This document shows positions 46,641-56,627 of a stretch of 64,000 nucleotides of DNA, piece after piece. The DNA is from Sphaerobacter thermophilus DSM 20745 (GTDB lineage Bacteria > Chloroflexota > Chloroflexia > Thermomicrobiales > Thermomicrobiaceae): positions 1,984,001-2,048,000 of the forward strand of contig NC_013523.1 of NCBI RefSeq assembly GCF_000024985.1, read 5' to 3'. Within the stretch, counting starts at the first letter, position 1. Each line of letters begins with the position of its first letter. The notes beneath the pieces were generated by a model. The model made no database searches. It saw only the letters and a program-made list of their open reading frames with translations, and was not told where the DNA came from. The position numbers and the translations under genes are program-made.

Positions 46641-46727
46641 GCACGAGCCGATCGGCACGAGCCACGCACGATAATAGCAGGAAGGCGGCTACACTGCACC
46701 ACCCTGCCTGCCGGGCACTACCTCCTG

Positions 46728-46742
46728 TGGCACGGTGCCTGC
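46728..46742 (+). promoter_or_regulatory. possible sigma-54 (-24/-12) promoter upstream of rpoN
   Basis: TGGCACGGTGCCTGC: GG (46729-46730) and GC (46741-46742) ten bases apart, TGGCACG matching the -24 consensus. It is also a palindrome (GGCAC-G-GTGCC), so it could be chance or a protein site. Confidence 0.35.
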
Positions 46743-46839
46743 GTAATGTGGAGCAAATAACCCGTCAGGCCGCCCCCAACTACCGGTCCCTCGGTTTGCC
46801 CCCGGCACGACCGCGGAGTGCGTTTTTCTCGCAAGATTC

Positions 46840-46868
46840 TTGCCAAGACTTCCCCCGCCCCCTATACT
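46840..46868 (+). promoter_or_regulatory. sigma-70-type promoter of rpoN
   Basis: TTGCCA (46840-46845), 17 bases, TATACT (46863-46868). Predicted start near 46875, a leader of about 130 bases. Confidence 0.7.
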
Positions 46869-47003
46869 GGGGACACAGGACGGGCACGCCCTCGTGTCCA
46901 CCGGCGTCGGTGGTTCGCCGGAGCCCCGCCTAAGAGTTGTACGACCCGGCCGGCCCACCAGACGCACGGTACGGGAGACCTACGAAGGTCAAGGAGGGTA
47001 TGC

Positions 47004-48422
47004 ATGCCGGGTATGGATGTCTCGATGGATCTCAGCCCCGAAATGCGGGTCTGGATCTCCCCCAGCCTCATCGAGGCCAACTACATCCTCAGCCTCTCAC
47101 GAATGGAGCTTCAGGAGGTCATCCAGCAGGAGTTGGAGGCCAACCCGGCACTGGAGATGGAGGAGCGGGAGATCTGCCCCGTTTGCGGCGGCGTGATCGA
47201 GGGGGGCTACTGCCCTACCTGTCTTATCGACCAGCGGGAGCAGCACCCCGAGGAGCCCTTCGAGGACTACCCGGAACAGCTCTACACCGCGGTCTCGCGG
47301 GAGCGCGACGACTCCGACGACTTCGACCCCATGACGCTCGTCGCCTCCGAGCAGACCCTCCAGGAGCAAATCCTCTCCGACGTCGCCACGCTGTGCCAGA
47401 ATGGGGATCTCAGCGTTGCCGAGTACCTGGTCAACTCCCTGGACGAGCGCGGCTTCATCGATGTCGACCTTGATGACGTTGCCGCCCGCTTCGGCCGCCC
47501 GCGGGAGTACGTCGACCGGGTGATCGAGTACATCCAGTCGGTGGCTCCGATCGGCGTCGGGGCACGCGACCTGCGCGAGTGCCTGCTGATCCAACTGCGC
47601 TATCTCAAGGACATCGGCGTCGAGGTGCCGCCCTTCGTCGAGCCGATCCTGCGCGACTACCTGGAGCAGTTCGGCGCCCATAAGTTTGGCTTCATCGCCA
47701 AAGAGCTGGGGATCACCAACGAGCAGGTCGAGGAAGCGCGCGACTTCATCCGCGCGCACCTCAACCCCTACCCGCTGCAGAGCCAGGAGGCGCGCTACTG
47801 GAAGACGCCGCTCCGCTCACCCTACGTCGCGCCTGACGTGGTGGTCAGCCTGCGCGACGGAGATCTGGTGGTCGAGGTCGTGGACACGCGGCATTTCCAC
47901 CTGCGGATGAACCCGCTCTACGCCCAGATCGCCCGCGAGATCGGCCGCAGCCGCACCCGCGGGGACTACAACGACACCGAGCGCCAGCACGTCCGCGAGT
48001 TCGTCAACCGTGCCAAGCTCTTCATCTCCAACATCAACCAGCGCCGGGAGACGCTCTACAAGATCTCGCGGTGCATCGTCGAGCTGCAGGAGGACTTCCT
48101 GCGCGGCGGCGTGCGCGAGCTGCGCCCGCTGACCCGGGCCGTCGTCGCTCAGCAGGTTGGGGTACACGAGTCGACCGTGAGCCGGGCCACCGCCAACAAG
48201 TTCGTGATGCTCCCCAACCGCAAGGTCATCCCGTTCAGCGACTTCTTCACGCCGTCGCTCAGCGTGAAGGACATCATCAAGGAGATGATCGAGCGCGAGA
48301 ACCAGCCGCTGACCGACCGTCGCATCTGCGACCTCCTGAGCAAGCAGGGCATCCGTATCGCCCGCCGCACCGTCGCCAAGTACCGCGCCGAGCTGGGCAT
48401 CCTCCCGAGCACCATGCGGTAG
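47004..48422 (+). CDS. rpoN: RNA polymerase sigma-54 factor with a zinc-ribbon insertion
   Basis: 472 residues from the ATG at 47004 behind AAGGAGGG. Region I (MRVWISPSLIEANYILSLSR to LEANPALEMEE) contacts activators. Immediately after it, C58-x2-C61 and C70-x2-C73 form a zinc ribbon (ICPVCGGVIEGGYCPTC) that ordinary RpoN proteins lack, in the usual acidic region II. The core-binding domain, helix-turn-helix (QQVGVHESTVSRATANKF) and RpoN box (ARRTVAKYR) are intact. Transcription by this factor needs AAA+ activators; none is encoded in the window. Confidence 0.93.
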   Translation: MPGMDVSMDLSPEMRVWISPSLIEANYILSLSRMELQEVIQQELEANPALEMEEREICPVCGGVIEGGYCPTCLIDQREQHPEEPFEDYPEQLYTAVSRERDDSDDFDPMTLVASEQTLQEQILSDVATLCQNGDLSVAEYLVNSLDERGFIDVDLDDVAARFGRPREYVDRVIEYIQSVAPIGVGARDLRECLLIQLRYLKDIGVEVPPFVEPILRDYLEQFGAHKFGFIAKELGITNEQVEEARDFIRAHLNPYPLQSQEARYWKTPLRSPYVAPDVVVSLRDGDLVVEVVDTRHFHLRMNPLYAQIAREIGRSRTRGDYNDTERQHVREFVNRAKLFISNINQRRETLYKISRCIVELQEDFLRGGVRELRPLTRAVVAQQVGVHESTVSRATANKFVMLPNRKVIPFSDFFTPSLSVKDIIKEMIERENQPLTDRRICDLLSKQGIRIARRTVAKYRAELGILPSTMR

Positions 48423-48433
48423 CAGGAAGACCT

Positions 48434-48468
48434 GAGCCCCCTCTCCCCAGGTCAGGGAGAGGGGGCTC
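48434..48468. terminator. terminator between rpoN and the convergent metE-like gene
   Basis: Fourteen-base arms GAGCCCCCTCTCCC/GGGAGAGGGGGCTC (48434-48447, 48455-48468). Symmetric, so likely active on both strands. Confidence 0.7.
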
Positions 48469-48528
48469 GTCGATGTGTCTGGCACGTGCCTGCCACGCCG
48501 GGCATGGCCGGACGTGACAGCCCTGCCC

Positions 48529-49575
48529 CTACACCACCGACACCACCGGCTCGCTCACCTCGGCATGCAGGCGAAGCAGCGCCGGGATGGACTCCGGCGG
48601 GCGGCGCCCCAGACCGCACTCGGTCGCGACGCCGAAGGTGGGGACCACTCGTCGAGCCGCCTCGATGCGGCGCCGGGTTCCCTCAACCCCGTCGGTGTCG
48701 TGAACCAGGCCCAGGTACAGCTCGGTCTCCGGGTCGAGCCGCAGATCGCGCAGCGGGGCGAAGTAGGCGTCGTCGCTGCGGTCGACCGGCACCGGCAGGT
48801 GGAGCCAGGTGATCGGCCGCTGCACCCCGGCGACGATGCGGTTTGCGAGGTCGGTCAGGAGCCGGGTGTCCTCCGGCTGCTTGAAATGCCTGTGGCCGGC
48901 ATCGCCGTAGCAGAGGTGGTAACCCAGCTCGACGTCGGCCGGGATGTAGTCGCCGATACGGACCAGCCGCTCGACGATCGCCTCGAGCGGGTTATCGAAG
49001 GCGGACGGAAAGGCCTGCTCCAGGATGCCGACTTCGACCGCCACGTCCCACTGGATCGCCAGTTCATCGTGCGGGATCGCTGCGAGGATCTCATCCACCT
49101 CGGCCAGCAGGCGTGCCTCGTAGGCCGGCTCGACCGCGGCCTGCGACTCGGGCTGCACATAGGCGGCGACCGACGCCAGGGGCGTGGGCAGCGAGACCTG
49201 GAAGCGGACGTGCGCCGGGATCGTCCCGGCCGCCTTGAGCTGCGTGAAGGTCGCGTACGACTCCCGAGCCGCGTCGGCGTAGCCCAGGTTGTCGAAGCGG
49301 ATCTCCGACGGGTCCACCCCGGCACGGAGTCGAAACTTTGGCGCGGGCACGTAGTCATCCGGGTTCGGCGGGATCACCTCGAGTTGCGGCACCCTGGCCA
49401 GCACGTCGTTCTGCCACCCGATCCAGTTGCTGCGCACGCCGGTCTCCCCGTCCGGGATGCGGCGCAGGCGGTCGCCGAGGATCCCGGCGGCAGTCTGGAA
49501 AACCTCGGCGGCATCGGCCAACGGGACGCTCCCGACGAGCAGCGCGCCACGCGGGGCCTCGAATTGGTTACTCAC
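48529..49575 (-). CDS. core-MetE-like methionine synthase family protein
   Basis: 348 residues from the GTG at 49575 behind GGAAGGAG. It corresponds to the C-terminal zinc half of cobalamin-independent methionine synthase only. Candidate zinc ligands are in GYHLCYGDAGH and ATECGLGRRP (compare CGLKTR in MetE). Short core-MetE proteins can take methyl groups from corrinoid or other donors rather than methyl-folate. Its leader carries a SAM riboswitch and a methionine T-box, strong independent support for a role in methionine synthesis. Confidence 0.85.
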   Translation of the reverse strand: MSNQFEAPRGALLVGSVPLADAAEVFQTAAGILGDRLRRIPDGETGVRSNWIGWQNDVLARVPQLEVIPPNPDDYVPAPKFRLRAGVDPSEIRFDNLGYADAARESYATFTQLKAAGTIPAHVRFQVSLPTPLASVAAYVQPESQAAVEPAYEARLLAEVDEILAAIPHDELAIQWDVAVEVGILEQAFPSAFDNPLEAIVERLVRIGDYIPADVELGYHLCYGDAGHRHFKQPEDTRLLTDLANRIVAGVQRPITWLHLPVPVDRSDDAYFAPLRDLRLDPETELYLGLVHDTDGVEGTRRRIEAARRVVPTFGVATECGLGRRPPESIPALLRLHAEVSEPVVSVV

Positions 49576-49684
49576 GGTCCGCTCCTTCCATACGGTCGTC
49601 GGGCGATCCGTACAGCACCCTGCGGGCTGCACGTTCGCCTTCCCACTCCACTGCCGGTGACTGACCTGGTGTGATTCGCCGGGG

Positions 49685-49968
49685 ACGAAGAGAGCCCGTC
49701 CCCGGATGCTGGGGACGGGCTCGCGAACCCGTGGTACCACCCCGCTTCGCCCGCGCCTCGCGACGCGCGCCTCGGTGGGTGCGGATGCACCCTGACCTGG
49801 ATAACGGAGGTCAACCCGGCGGGACCTACTGCGGGCGACTGCCCGGTTCAGACCGCGGCTCGGAGGTCATCTTCGGCGAGGGCCCGTGTGCCGCCTCTCA
49901 CCGTCGCGGCTCGCTGAGACCGTAGCGCCTCGCGTACTCTCCTCGTCAACGCCTTTGCGCTCGGCCGT
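49685..49968 (-). ncRNA. T-box leader with methionine specifier
   Basis: Minus-strand stem I begins with GACGAGGAGAGTA (AGTA at 49938-49935), followed by the AG-bulge and distal-loop signature CAGCGAGCCGCGACGGTGAG. The specifier loop GAAGATGACC presents ATG at 49870-49868, matching Met-tRNA. The T-box sequence GGGGTGGTACCACGGG is at about 49743-49728; its TGGT pairs with an ACCA end, as in Met-tRNA. A GC-rich terminator stem at 49722-49692 follows. Confidence 0.85.
49692..49722 (-). terminator. T-box-controlled terminator
   Basis: Arms GAGCCCGTCCCC/GGGGACGGGCTC around AGCATCC, then TCTTCGT. The T run is weak, but the stem is very stable. Confidence 0.7.
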
Positions 49969-49974
49969 GGGGCA

Positions 49975-50003
49975 ATAAAAAACCTCCACGGCATCGGTGG
50001 AGG
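49975..50003 (-). terminator. terminator of the SAM-I riboswitch
   Basis: Minus-strand CCTCCAC/GTGGAGG stem (50003-49997, 49989-49983) followed by six T residues. It sits between the SAM aptamer and the T-box. Confidence 0.9.
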
Positions 50004-50018
50004 ATCACAAACCGTGTC

Positions 50019-50118
50019 GCTCATCGTGCGGACACTGTCCGCCGGCATTGGCACCTGGCGCGGTACGCGCTGGTTGCCGGGCTTCGCAGGGCCGTTCCCT
50101 CCACCACTCTGGATGAGC
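50019..50118 (-). ncRNA. SAM-I (S-box) riboswitch aptamer
   Basis: P1 stem GCTCATC/GATGAGC (50118-50112 with 50025-50019). Conserved core CCAGAGTGGTGGAGGGA, CCGGCAACC and CAGGTGCCAATGCC in the S-box order. SAM binding should stabilise P1 and let the downstream terminator form, switching expression off. Confidence 0.93.
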
Positions 50119-50143
50119 AGAACTCTATTCAGTTGTGGGTCGG

Positions 50144-50172
50144 ATACTACGCCCCTCCGTCGCGGATGTCAA
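50144..50172 (-). promoter_or_regulatory. promoter of the riboswitch-metE unit
   Basis: Minus-strand TTGACA (50172-50167), 17 bases, TAGTAT (50149-50144). Predicted start near 50137, about 20 bases before the SAM aptamer. Confidence 0.8.
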
Positions 50173-50337
50173 TAGGTTTGGGCGGCATTTCCACGCCTGA
50201 TCCACCCAGCCCCGCCATGACGGGTTCGGAAATGTCTCTTCCGACCAGAGATCTTGGTCGCGTGAAGACGGTGAGAAGGCCGCGATCCGGGTATACTCTG
50301 GGATGGCCCGTTTTCGGCCGAGCAGGAAGGAGAGATG

Positions 50338-51267
50338 ATGTCCGGGTCGCGGAGTGCGCGCAGTATCCTCGCCGTGCAGCAGTTCGACCGCCCCTTCCTC
50401 GAACAGCTCTTCGCGCGCGCCGACGAGATGCGCGTGATTGTGGCTGCCGGCGGCTCCAACCGGCTCAGCGGCCGGATCATGGCGACCCTCTTCTTCGAAC
50501 CGAGCACGCGCACGCGCCTGAGCTTCGAGTCGGCGATGATCCGGCTCGGCGGGCAGGTCCTCTCGGCCGAGTACGCCCGGGAGACCTCGTCTGCGGCCAA
50601 GGGGGAGACCATCGAGGATACCGCGCGCATCGTCGAGTCGTACGCCGACGTCATCGTCATCCGCCACCCGGAGGCCGGCTCCGCCGCCCGCGCTGCGTCG
50701 GTGATCGACATCCCGGTCATCAACGCCGGGGATGGGCCACACGAGCACCCGACCCAGGCGCTGCTCGACCTCTACACCATCCGCTCGGAGCTCGGCCGGA
50801 TCGACGACCTGCGCATCGCCCTCGTCGGCGACCTCAAGTACGGTCGTGCGGCCCGCTCGCTCGCCCTCATCCTGACGCAGTGCCGGGGGATTGAGTTGAC
50901 CTTCGTCTCACCGCCGAACGTCCGCATGGGCAACGACGTCACCGCCGCGCTGGCGGCAGCCGGGGTCCGCTTCCGCGAGGAGAGCGACCTGTCGCGGGTC
51001 CTGCCGGAGGTCGACGTCGTCTACCAGACCCGCATCCAGCACGAGCGCTTCACCTCGGAGGAGGAGTACGAGGCCGCGCGGGGACTCTACGTCATCGACG
51101 CCGCGAGCCTCCGCCTGATGCATCCGAACGCGATCCTGATGCACCCGCTGCCCCGCGTGGACGAAATCGCCCCCGAGGTCGATCTCGACCCGCGCGCCGC
51201 CTACTTCCGGCAGGCCAAGAACGGCGTCTACATCCGCATGGCCCTGCTCGACATGCTCCTGGGGTAG
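50338..51267 (+). CDS. pyrB: aspartate carbamoyltransferase catalytic subunit
   Basis: Makes carbamoyl aspartate in pyrimidine synthesis. 309 residues from the ATG at 50338, five bases after AAGGAG (an ATG at 50335 is also in frame). Carbamoyl-phosphate loop FFEPSTRTRLSFE, HPTQALLDLYT, and MHPLPRVDEI are diagnostic. No pyrR, pyrC or regulatory pyrI adjoins. A TATACT -10 is at 50292-50297. Confidence 0.96.
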   Translation: MSGSRSARSILAVQQFDRPFLEQLFARADEMRVIVAAGGSNRLSGRIMATLFFEPSTRTRLSFESAMIRLGGQVLSAEYARETSSAAKGETIEDTARIVESYADVIVIRHPEAGSAARAASVIDIPVINAGDGPHEHPTQALLDLYTIRSELGRIDDLRIALVGDLKYGRAARSLALILTQCRGIELTFVSPPNVRMGNDVTAALAAAGVRFREESDLSRVLPEVDVVYQTRIQHERFTSEEEYEAARGLYVIDAASLRLMHPNAILMHPLPRVDEIAPEVDLDPRAAYFRQAKNGVYIRMALLDMLLG

Positions 51268-51360
51268 TCGAGCGCGCCGATTCCGCGATTTCCGGACTCG
51301 CGACCCCGACACGAGTGCGCGGTCGTCGGATCGTCGCCGGTTTGCGCCACGTAGGGCGCG

Positions 51361-52710
51361 TTACTCCCCCGCTTGCTCCTCTGAGGGGACGTGGTCGCGG
51401 ATGAGGCAGAGTCGGGCGATGCGGAGGCCATCAAGCACGTCCACGCGGAAGGTCACATCCCCCACCTGCACGGTGTCGCCGACCTCCGGCTTCCGGCCGA
51501 GCTGGCCGAAGACATACCCGCCGATGGTGTCGAAGTTCGGGTCGTGGATGTCCAGGCCGAAGCGCTCGTTAACCTCCTCGATGAGCATGAGCCCGTTGAT
51601 GCGCACCGACCCGTCCGGCAGGACCTCGACCTCCTGCTCCGGCCGCTCGAACTCATCTTGCAGCTCGCCGACGATGCGCTCGACCAGATCCTCCATCGTG
51701 ATCAGCCCCGCGGTGCCGCCGTACTCATCGATGACGATGGCGATGTGTGTCCGCCGCTGCTTCATGAGCGCCAGCACCTGGTCGATCGGCAGGCTGTCGG
51801 GCACCGTCATCGCCTCGCGGGTGATCTCGCGGATGGAGAACCCGTCCGTCTTCCCGGCGGCGAGGATCGGGAAGAGATCCTTGCTGTGGACGATGCCGAC
51901 GATGTCGTCGAGCGTCTGGTCGTAGACCGGGTAGCGTGACCGGCGCTCCCGTGCGATGACCTCGATCAGCTCCGGCAGCGTGATATCGACCGGCACCGCG
52001 ATCATCTCGGTGCGCGGCACCATCACCTGCCCGGCGTCGAGGTCGGCGAAGGTGAGGAGCCGGTGGATCATCTCCTGCTCGCTGGTTTCGAGCTGCCCGC
52101 CGCGGGCGCTCGCCTCAACGAGCATCTCCAGCTCCTCCACCGTGTAGACCAGGTGGCTCTCGCTCTGGTAACGCAGGCCGAACGGGCGGAGCAGCCACTC
52201 GGTCGCCCAGAAGACCACCGCGATCGCCGGGCGGAAGATGGTCGACATGAGCTGGGTGATCTGAGCGGTGAGCAGGATGGTGCCCTCGGCGCGCTGGATG
52301 GCGATCATCTTGGGCACCTGCTCGCCCAGCGTGATGTGGAGGAAGGTGATCAGGATGAACGCGGTCGCCACTGCGGCGCTGTGCGAGGCAATGCCCTGCC
52401 AGCTCCCGGGCAGCATAGAGAAAAGGCGCTCGAAGAGCCGGGCAAAGGCCGGCTCACCCAGCCACCCAAGTCCCAGACTGGCGACCGTGATCCCGATCTG
52501 GGCTGCGGAGATGAACCGGTTGGGGTCGTCCATGGCCCGCAGCACCGCGCGGGCCAGCCGGTTCCCCTCCGCAGCCATTTGTTCGATGCGGGTGCGGCGG
52601 GCCGAAACCAGCGCGAACTCCGCCGCGACGAAGATGCCATTCGCGAGGATCAGAAGGAAGACTGAGCCAAGGAGGAGCCACTGCTCCAGACCGAGCACGC
52701 CTACTGACAC
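51361..52710 (-). CDS. CNNM/CorC-family protein with CBS pair
   Basis: 449 residues. Four-helix CNNM (DUF21) membrane domain (about 1-195, with SARRTRIEQM), CBS pair (about 210-340, with MVPRTEMIAVP and IVIDEYGGTAGLITMED), and C-terminal transporter-associated CorC_HlyC domain. Related proteins export or regulate Mg(II)/Co(II). Often annotated as hemolysin, but no toxin function is implied. GTG start, with uncertainty of a few codons. Confidence 0.9.
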   Translation of the reverse strand: MSVGVLGLEQWLLLGSVFLLILANGIFVAAEFALVSARRTRIEQMAAEGNRLARAVLRAMDDPNRFISAAQIGITVASLGLGWLGEPAFARLFERLFSMLPGSWQGIASHSAAVATAFILITFLHITLGEQVPKMIAIQRAEGTILLTAQITQLMSTIFRPAIAVVFWATEWLLRPFGLRYQSESHLVYTVEELEMLVEASARGGQLETSEQEMIHRLLTFADLDAGQVMVPRTEMIAVPVDITLPELIEVIARERRSRYPVYDQTLDDIVGIVHSKDLFPILAAGKTDGFSIREITREAMTVPDSLPIDQVLALMKQRRTHIAIVIDEYGGTAGLITMEDLVERIVGELQDEFERPEQEVEVLPDGSVRINGLMLIEEVNERFGLDIHDPNFDTIGGYVFGQLGRKPEVGDTVQVGDVTFRVDVLDGLRIARLCLIRDHVPSEEQAGE

Positions 52711-52783
52711 TCCCCACGTAGTCTCACGCTACATCCATCCTATGTATCCGCAGCGTCAGTCTACGTGGTTTGCCCGTCGCTGG

Positions 52784-53809
<1,026 letters not shown>

Positions 53810-54074
53810 CCGCTACGTCCTTCTAGAAGCAGTCAGGCTCGGACCAACCGCCGCACCCGGTGCGGCACGCTATGCCTGCGGGTCACAGTTGGCTTCCCTG
53901 ACAGTGCGCCGCTCGCCCCCTCCGTGGCGCCACCTATCGGCGCATGCGATCGTCGGCACGCAAGAACAATTCCAACTCCGGCGTTGAACCCGCCTGCCCC
54001 GGTATACTTGACCAACAGGTCAGCGTGGATGCATCGCCGCGGGTCCGTGGCGATGCCAGGAGCGGCGGCGTCCC

Positions 54075-56627
54075 ATGATACCAACTCGCCTCGCCATTCG
54101 AAACTTCATGTCCTATCGCGAGCCGGTCGAAATCGACTTCCGCGGCATCCGGGTCGCCTGCCTCTCGGGCGATAACGGAGCCGGAAAGTCCGCCCTGCTC
54201 GACGCCATCACCTGGGCGCTCTGGGGCAAGGCGCGCGTCAACAGCGACCGGGACCTCATCTCCATCGGTGCCCCGGACATGGAGGTCACCTTCGGCTTCA
54301 TCCTGGGTGAGCAGGAGTTCCGCGTCACCCGGCGGCGCCGCGCCCGCGCCACCAGCTCGGCCACCCTGGAGCTGGAAGCCATCGAGGGCGACCGCTGCCG
54401 GTCGCTAACCGGCGCCAGTCTCCGCGAGACCCAGCAGACGATCGACCGCCTGCTGCGGATGGACTACGAGACGTTCATCAACTCGGCCTTCATCCTGCAG
54501 GGCCGGGCCGACGAATTCACCACCAAGACCCCCCAGCAGCGCAAGCAGGTCCTCGCGGAAATCCTCAACCTGAGCGAGTACGATCGCTACGAGGAGGCCG
54601 CGCGCCAGGCATTCCGGGAGCGCGACCGGCGCCTGCGCGAGATCGACCTGCACCTGGCCGAGCTCGACCAGCGGCTCGCGGACCTACCCCGCCACCGGGA
54701 GGAGGTCGAGTCGCTCGGTCAGGAACTCCTGAAACTGACCGACCGGGCCGACGACCTGCGCCGGCGGCTCGACGCCGTGCAGGAGCGCGTCCGGTCACTA
54801 GAGTTTACCGCGAGTCAACGCGAGAGCGTAAGGCGGCGCAAGGTCGAGTTGGATGTCGCCATCGCCGATCTCGAGCGCCGCCGGGCCACGCTCCACGAGC
54901 AGATCGCCGCCCACCGCGCCGTGCTGGCAAGGAGGGACGCGATTGAGGCCGGGTACCGCGAACTGACCGAGCTGCGCCAGCGCGAGGCGGACCTGACCGA
55001 CCGGCTATCGGCCCGCCAGGAGTTGATCGAGCGCCGCCGCGCCATCGAGCAAGCGATCCAGCAGGCCACCCACCGGCTCGAGACGGAGATCCACTCCGTC
55101 ACCTGCCAGATCGACGAGCGCCGTCTGCAACTCAAGGAGCTACCGGACGTCGTCGCCCGACTAGATGCCGTCACCGCCGAACTCGCCGAACTGACGGGTG
55201 TCGCCGACGCGATCGCCCAGGAGCACGCGGCGCAAGCCGCCCGCGAAGCGCGCCGGGGCGAGCTCCAGGCCGAGAACAAGCGCCTGCGAGCCGACATGGA
55301 GGAGATCAAGGCCCGGCTCGACCAGATCGAGGGCGCCGGCGCGCTCTGCCCCGTCTGCCGCCGCGAGCTGGGCGAGGACGAGCGCCAGCGGCTGCGCACC
55401 GAGTACACCGCCGAGGGCAAAGCGCTCGGCGACCAATTCCGCGCCAACGCTGCGGCCATCAAGCAGCTCCAGGCCGAGGCCGCAGAAGCGGCCGCGAGAA
55501 TCGAGCACCTGGAACGCCAGCGAGCGCGCGCCGAGAAGCTGGAGCGCACCGCCGCCGCGCTCCGCGAGCGGCACGAGCGCCTCACCCGTGCCCAGGCGGA
55601 GACGGAGCAACTCGAAGCCCTCCTCGCGGGGCTCCGCGACCGGCTGGCCCGGGGAGCCCCAGGCGCCGAGCACCGCCCTGCCCTGGCTGAGGTGGAGCAG
55701 GCGCTCGCCGACCTCCCCTACGACCGCGAGGAGCACCAGACGATCCGGGCACGCATCGCCGCGCTGCGCGGCGTCGAGGAGGAGCGGCGCCAGCTTGACG
55801 TGGCGCAGACCGCGCTCGAACGCGATGAGGCCCAGATCGAAACGCTGACACTCCAGATCGCACAGCACCAGGCCGAGCGAGCCGCCGCCGAGGCAGAGGA
55901 GGCTGAACTCAGCGAACAACTCACCCAACTGGAACCCCTGCGCGCCGAGCGCGACGCGCTCCAGGCGGAGTTGGAGGCGCTGGAGGCGTGCCGCGGCGAG
56001 ACACAGGCGAGGCTCGGCGCCGCTCAGCAGCGGCTCGAGGACTGCTTGCGCCTGCAAGACCTCCGGGAGGAACGTATCGCCGAGCGTCGCCAGGTGGCTG
56101 AGGAGAAGATGATCTACGATGAGCTGACCCTGGCCTTCGGCAAGCGCGGCATCCAGGCCATGATCATCGAGAACGTCATCCCGGAGCTACAAGACGAGGC
56201 CAACGCCATCCTCGACAAGATGCCCGGCAACACCATGCGCGTCGAGTTCCGCACCCAGAAGCAGACGGTCCGGGGCGACAACACGATCGAGACACTCGAC
56301 ATCGTGATCGGCGACGAGGCCGGACGCCGGCCCTACGAGCTCTACAGCGGCGGCGAGGCCTTCCGCGCCAACTTTGCCATCCGGGTCGCGCTCAGCACCC
56401 TCCTTGCCCGGCGTGCCGGCACCCGCCTCCAGACGCTGGTCATCGACGAGGGCTTCGGTACCCAGGACAGCCAGGGCCGCGACGGACTAATCGAGGCCAT
56501 CCGCGCGATCGAGCGCGACTTCCAGACGATCCTGGTCATCACCCATCTCTCCGAGCTCAAAGAGATGTTCCCCACCCGCATCGAGGTCCGGAAGACTCCC
56601 ACCGGCTCCCAGGTCCGCGTGGCGTAG
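54075..56627 (+). CDS. sbcC: SbcC/Rad50-type SMC-like ATPase
   Basis: DNA double-strand-end processing ATPase, 850 residues. N-terminal Walker A GDNGAGKSALLDAITWALWG, long coiled coils (about 180-420 and 440-690), a zinc hook C425-P-V-C428 that dimerises two molecules, and a C-terminal ABC signature and Walker B (YSGGEAFRANFAIRVALS, LVIDEGFGTQD). It normally works with the nuclease SbcD/Mre11, whose gene is usually just upstream. Here rpoD is divergent and no sbcD is in the window. Confidence 0.94.
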   Translation: MIPTRLAIRNFMSYREPVEIDFRGIRVACLSGDNGAGKSALLDAITWALWGKARVNSDRDLISIGAPDMEVTFGFILGEQEFRVTRRRRARATSSATLELEAIEGDRCRSLTGASLRETQQTIDRLLRMDYETFINSAFILQGRADEFTTKTPQQRKQVLAEILNLSEYDRYEEAARQAFRERDRRLREIDLHLAELDQRLADLPRHREEVESLGQELLKLTDRADDLRRRLDAVQERVRSLEFTASQRESVRRRKVELDVAIADLERRRATLHEQIAAHRAVLARRDAIEAGYRELTELRQREADLTDRLSARQELIERRRAIEQAIQQATHRLETEIHSVTCQIDERRLQLKELPDVVARLDAVTAELAELTGVADAIAQEHAAQAAREARRGELQAENKRLRADMEEIKARLDQIEGAGALCPVCRRELGEDERQRLRTEYTAEGKALGDQFRANAAAIKQLQAEAAEAAARIEHLERQRARAEKLERTAAALRERHERLTRAQAETEQLEALLAGLRDRLARGAPGAEHRPALAEVEQALADLPYDREEHQTIRARIAALRGVEEERRQLDVAQTALERDEAQIETLTLQIAQHQAERAAAEAEEAELSEQLTQLEPLRAERDALQAELEALEACRGETQARLGAAQQRLEDCLRLQDLREERIAERRQVAEEKMIYDELTLAFGKRGIQAMIIENVIPELQDEANAILDKMPGNTMRVEFRTQKQTVRGDNTIETLDIVIGDEAGRRPYELYSGGEAFRANFAIRVALSTLLARRAGTRLQTLVIDEGFGTQDSQGRDGLIEAIRAIERDFQTILVITHLSELKEMFPTRIEVRKTPTGSQVRVA

